This document shows positions 61,809-64,000 of a stretch of 64,000 nucleotides of DNA, piece by piece. The position numbers and the translations under genes are program-made. A model generated the notes under the pieces. The model worked only from the letters and a program-made list of their open reading frames with translations. It made no database searches and was not told the origin of the DNA. Origin of the DNA: M3007 sp031373665. GTDB lineage: Bacteria; Bacteroidota; Bacteroidia; Chitinophagales; Saprospiraceae. The DNA is taken from contig JANMMZ010000037.1 in the NCBI GenBank assembly GCA_031373665.1, forward strand, positions 1-64,000, read 5' to 3'. The stretch's first letter is position 1; every line of letters begins with the position of its first letter.

Positions 61809-63707
61809 ATGAGCAAGGGCAAAAAAGACAAAATCCAACCCAAATCAAATAATACCCAAACCAGTAATACAACCTCGGTTACTTCGTCGGGTAATTTTTC
61901 ATTGTTGGCCGCTGGTTTTGCCGTGGCCATCATATTAGTCACTTGGTTTGCTTATCGAGGTGCCACCGACAATCAATTTGTCAATTGGGACGATCAGGTA
62001 TATGTCACTGAAAATCCCCTCATGGCTAAGCCCAGCCCTGAGAATGCCGCCCGTATTTGGGAGGTCATCATTTCCAATAATTTTCACCCCCTAACCATGT
62101 GGAGTTTGTACAAAAATGTACAATCTTCCGGTATCAAACCAGGCCCCATTATTAATGGAAATATCTGGATTCACATCCTCAATAGCCTTTTGGTATTCCT
62201 ATTTTTCGGCATGCTCACCAGAGGGCGATGGGTCGTGGCAGGGTTCACTGGATTGATATTTGCCATCCACCCCATGCACGTAGAATCAGTGGCTTGGGTA
62301 AGTGAACGCAAAGATGTTATGTATGTGTTTTTTGGCATGTTAAGCCTGATTATTTGGTTGCAGTACGTCCGAAAACAGTATAATATGGGTTGGCTAGCCT
62401 TGACTTTGGGCTTTTTGGCTCTATCTTGCCTTTCCAAAGCAATGGCTGTCGTATTTCCTATTTTATACCTGCTGGTTGACTATTGGGAGCAAAGGGAGTT
62501 CACCTCCGCACGGGTTTGGATAGAGAAAGTTCCGCTTTTTGCCATTTCTCTCCTTTTTGGCCTTATTGCTATGAGTGTACAAAAAGGTGGCAATTTTCAT
62601 GGGTGGTTTGACAATATCGAAATCCGTAATGCCTTGACTGACAATCAAATATATACTGGTTTCGATAAGGTAAAATTTGCTGGATACGGCCTCCTGCAAT
62701 ACCTCATAAAGTTATTGGTACCTACGGGACTTTGTACGTACTACCCTTATCCTCCCAAGGCTGCGGTCAATAGCCTTCCATACATTTCAGGTCTGATTTT
62801 CTTTTTGCTTTACCTTGGCGCGCTGGTGTGGGCCTATGTGCGTTCGGTCAGGGTGCTGTTTTGGGGTTTAGCCTTCAATTTGGTTTCAGTAGCCTTGGTA
62901 CTACAATTTGTATCCGTAGGCTCAGTCATTATGGCCGACCGCTATACTTATCTGCCTTATGCGGGGCTGATTTTTGCAATACTGTACCTCTTATTTGAAA
63001 AAACAAGATCGGGTATCAAGCAACAAATAGCCATAGCCGCCCTAAGCATCTTTACCTTGACCTGCGCTTGGATGACCACCAAACAAGTAGAAGTGTGGCA
63101 AGACAGTATCACCCTTTGGACCCGTGTAGTGGACTTGCACCCCGATGCTGCCGATGCTTACACCAAGCGGGGTACTTCATGGGGTAAAGAGCGCAACGAC
63201 CTCACCAAGGCCAAGGCAGATTTTGATAAAGCCATAGCACTCAATCCACAAGAACCCAATGGGTACGAGGGATTGGGCATTGTAGCAGGTATGCAAAACG
63301 ACCACGTCAAGGCCTTAGAAATGTTTGAAAAATGCGTGCAGTTGAAGCCCGATTATCATAATTTTCACTTCAATTTGGCTATTGCTTACCTACAAAATAA
63401 ACAACCCGCCAAATCATTGCCTCATTTTGAAAAAGCGATCGCGCTCAATTCAGGCAACTATGATAAATATGTGCCGGGTTATATAGATGCACTTTTCAAC
63501 ACAGGTGATTTTACCAAGGCCATCCAACAAGCCGATGGAGCCATCGCCAAAGGAGTCAAAACAGCAGGTATATACTTGGTGAAGGCTCAAGCCCAACAGC
63601 GATTGGGCAATCTACCCGCTGCCCAACAAGATTTACAACAAGTGCTTACACTAGATCCCAAAAACGCCTTTGTGCCACAGTTGAAAGCCGCTTGGGGGAT
63701 TAAGTAA
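61809..63707 (+). CDS. TMTC-like GT-C membrane protein with TPR repeats (3)
   Basis: 632 residues. A polar, Asn/Thr-rich cytoplasmic start, then about ten helices. The first outer loop has NQFVNWDDQVYVTENPLM and the motif after helix 3 is HPMHVESVAWVSERKDVMYV. Both are close to the copy at 51825, so these two are nearer to each other than to copy 2. C-terminal TPR units begin near residue 440 (AYTKRGTSWGKERNDLTKAK) and end with LPAAQQDLQQVLTLDPKNAF. Predicted membrane glycosyltransferase; acceptor unknown. Confidence 0.8.
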   Translation: MSKGKKDKIQPKSNNTQTSNTTSVTSSGNFSLLAAGFAVAIILVTWFAYRGATDNQFVNWDDQVYVTENPLMAKPSPENAARIWEVIISNNFHPLTMWSLYKNVQSSGIKPGPIINGNIWIHILNSLLVFLFFGMLTRGRWVVAGFTGLIFAIHPMHVESVAWVSERKDVMYVFFGMLSLIIWLQYVRKQYNMGWLALTLGFLALSCLSKAMAVVFPILYLLVDYWEQREFTSARVWIEKVPLFAISLLFGLIAMSVQKGGNFHGWFDNIEIRNALTDNQIYTGFDKVKFAGYGLLQYLIKLLVPTGLCTYYPYPPKAAVNSLPYISGLIFFLLYLGALVWAYVRSVRVLFWGLAFNLVSVALVLQFVSVGSVIMADRYTYLPYAGLIFAILYLLFEKTRSGIKQQIAIAALSIFTLTCAWMTTKQVEVWQDSITLWTRVVDLHPDAADAYTKRGTSWGKERNDLTKAKADFDKAIALNPQEPNGYEGLGIVAGMQNDHVKALEMFEKCVQLKPDYHNFHFNLAIAYLQNKQPAKSLPHFEKAIALNSGNYDKYVPGYIDALFNTGDFTKAIQQADGAIAKGVKTAGIYLVKAQAQQRLGNLPAAQQDLQQVLTLDPKNAFVPQLKAAWGIK

Positions 63708-63738
63708 GTGCAAAACAGTAACTTTTTACAAAAAATCG

Positions 63739-63746
63739 TATATTTG
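63739..63746 (+). promoter_or_regulatory. -7 box directly before the last gene
   Basis: TATATTTG followed by CCCA, ending only four bases before the ATG at 63751; if used it would give a leaderless or nearly leaderless mRNA. Confidence 0.35.
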
Positions 63747-63750
63747 CCCA

Positions 63751-64000
63751 ATGAAACGAAAATTACTGGCTAGGTTACTGCTTTTGGCGATCCTTTTGGG
63801 GGTCACTTGGCTGGTGCGGCAACGGCAACAAGCCGAGTTGTCACAGTCTAAACCTACCCAAACAACTACCCAGGGTCCTAAAAGTGACAACGGCAAGCCA
63901 GCACCCAAGACACCCGTATCGGAAGTGCCAGCCTATGCTTTGGAAGTACTCAAACACATTCGAAACAATGGTGTTGCTCCTGATGGTTATGTGGGTGGCC
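63751..64000 (+). CDS. Probable secreted guanyl-specific ribonuclease (3-prime partial)
   Basis: 83 residues visible, cut by the window end. MKRKLLARLLLLAILLGVTW is a signal or anchor helix; a linker rich in Gln, Thr, Pro and Lys follows, and the last part reads VPAYALEVLKHIRNNGVAPD then GYVGG. That is the N-terminal helix and Y-V-G-G turn of microbial ribonucleases of the barnase/RNase T1-like group (PF00545) as seen in Bacteroidota. The catalytic residues lie beyond the window. A barstar-like inhibitor would be expected downstream if the enzyme is active. Confidence 0.5.
   Translation, partial: MKRKLLARLLLLAILLGVTWLVRQRQQAELSQSKPTQTTTQGPKSDNGKPAPKTPVSEVPAYALEVLKHIRNNGVAPDGYVGG

Noticed and set aside
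1..64000. tRNA, rRNA, CRISPR arrays, transposases, phage genes
   Set aside because: Looked for conserved T-loop sequence, direct repeats with unique spacers and recombinase motifs; none was seen, though a covariance-model search was not possible here.

Overview
The window looks like a chromosomal segment from a free-living member of the Bacteroidota, probably the Saprospiraceae/Cytophaga side of the phylum. The evidence is three TonB-dependent receptors with carboxypeptidase-like plug extensions, a type IX secretion (T9SS) sorting tail, DUF3857/transglutaminase proteins, DUF4270, DUF4290, DUF4340 and DUF2723 families, a short primary sigma factor without region 1.1, and many upstream boxes of the Bacteroidota form TAnnTTTG (once with a perfect TTTG-N19-TAnnTTTG). 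No tRNA, rRNA, CRISPR array or insertion sequence was recognised.

Layout. 1-7.7 kb: the end of an oligopeptide-type ABC permease, then a TonB receptor followed by two secreted hydrolase-like paralogs with T9SS tails; the second is frameshifted. 7.7-14.6 kb (minus): a cation diffusion facilitator gene interrupted by one in-frame TAG, two related TonB receptors and a Crp/Fnr regulator. 14.8-19.3 kb: a META lipoprotein, a C-terminal scrap of a subclass B1 metallo-beta-lactamase, an orphan FtsX/MacB permease behind a sigma-54-like control region, a bestrophin and a cold-shock protein. 19.5-27.4 kb (minus): two adjacent DUF3857/transglutaminase proteins (one with a degraded active site), RecQ, a CcmC/CcsA-like protein and an unknown protein.

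27.6-37.4 kb: DUF4340, a small secreted protein, an acyltransferase/glycosyltransferase pair, a TPR lipoprotein, then a tight run of alpha/beta hydrolase, S41 protease, gamma carbonic anhydrase-like protein, CrcB, HisA and a membrane protein. 37.6-48.3 kb: a DUF2723 membrane protein divergent from a housekeeping series (glycogen-synthase-like N-domain, DUF4270, GlmS, DUF4290, DUF177, L32, RidA) that converges on the primary sigma factor. 48.7-64 kb: a second orphan FtsX permease, a lipoprotein, and three TMTC-like GT-C/TPR membrane proteins placed around ParC and RecG, a decayed secreted-protein gene, and the start of a probable secreted guanyl-specific ribonuclease.

Most genes are ordinary core functions. 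The points worth attention are four broken or decayed genes in 64 kb, a near-identical 327-bp 3-prime cassette shared by the hydrolase paralogs, the loss of the usual nucleophile in those paralogs, and a composite control region (tandem repeats, IHF-like palindrome, -24/-12-like element) before the FtsX gene. No clear previously undescribed multi-gene defence or metabolic system was found. All family calls come from reading the proteins, not from database searches.
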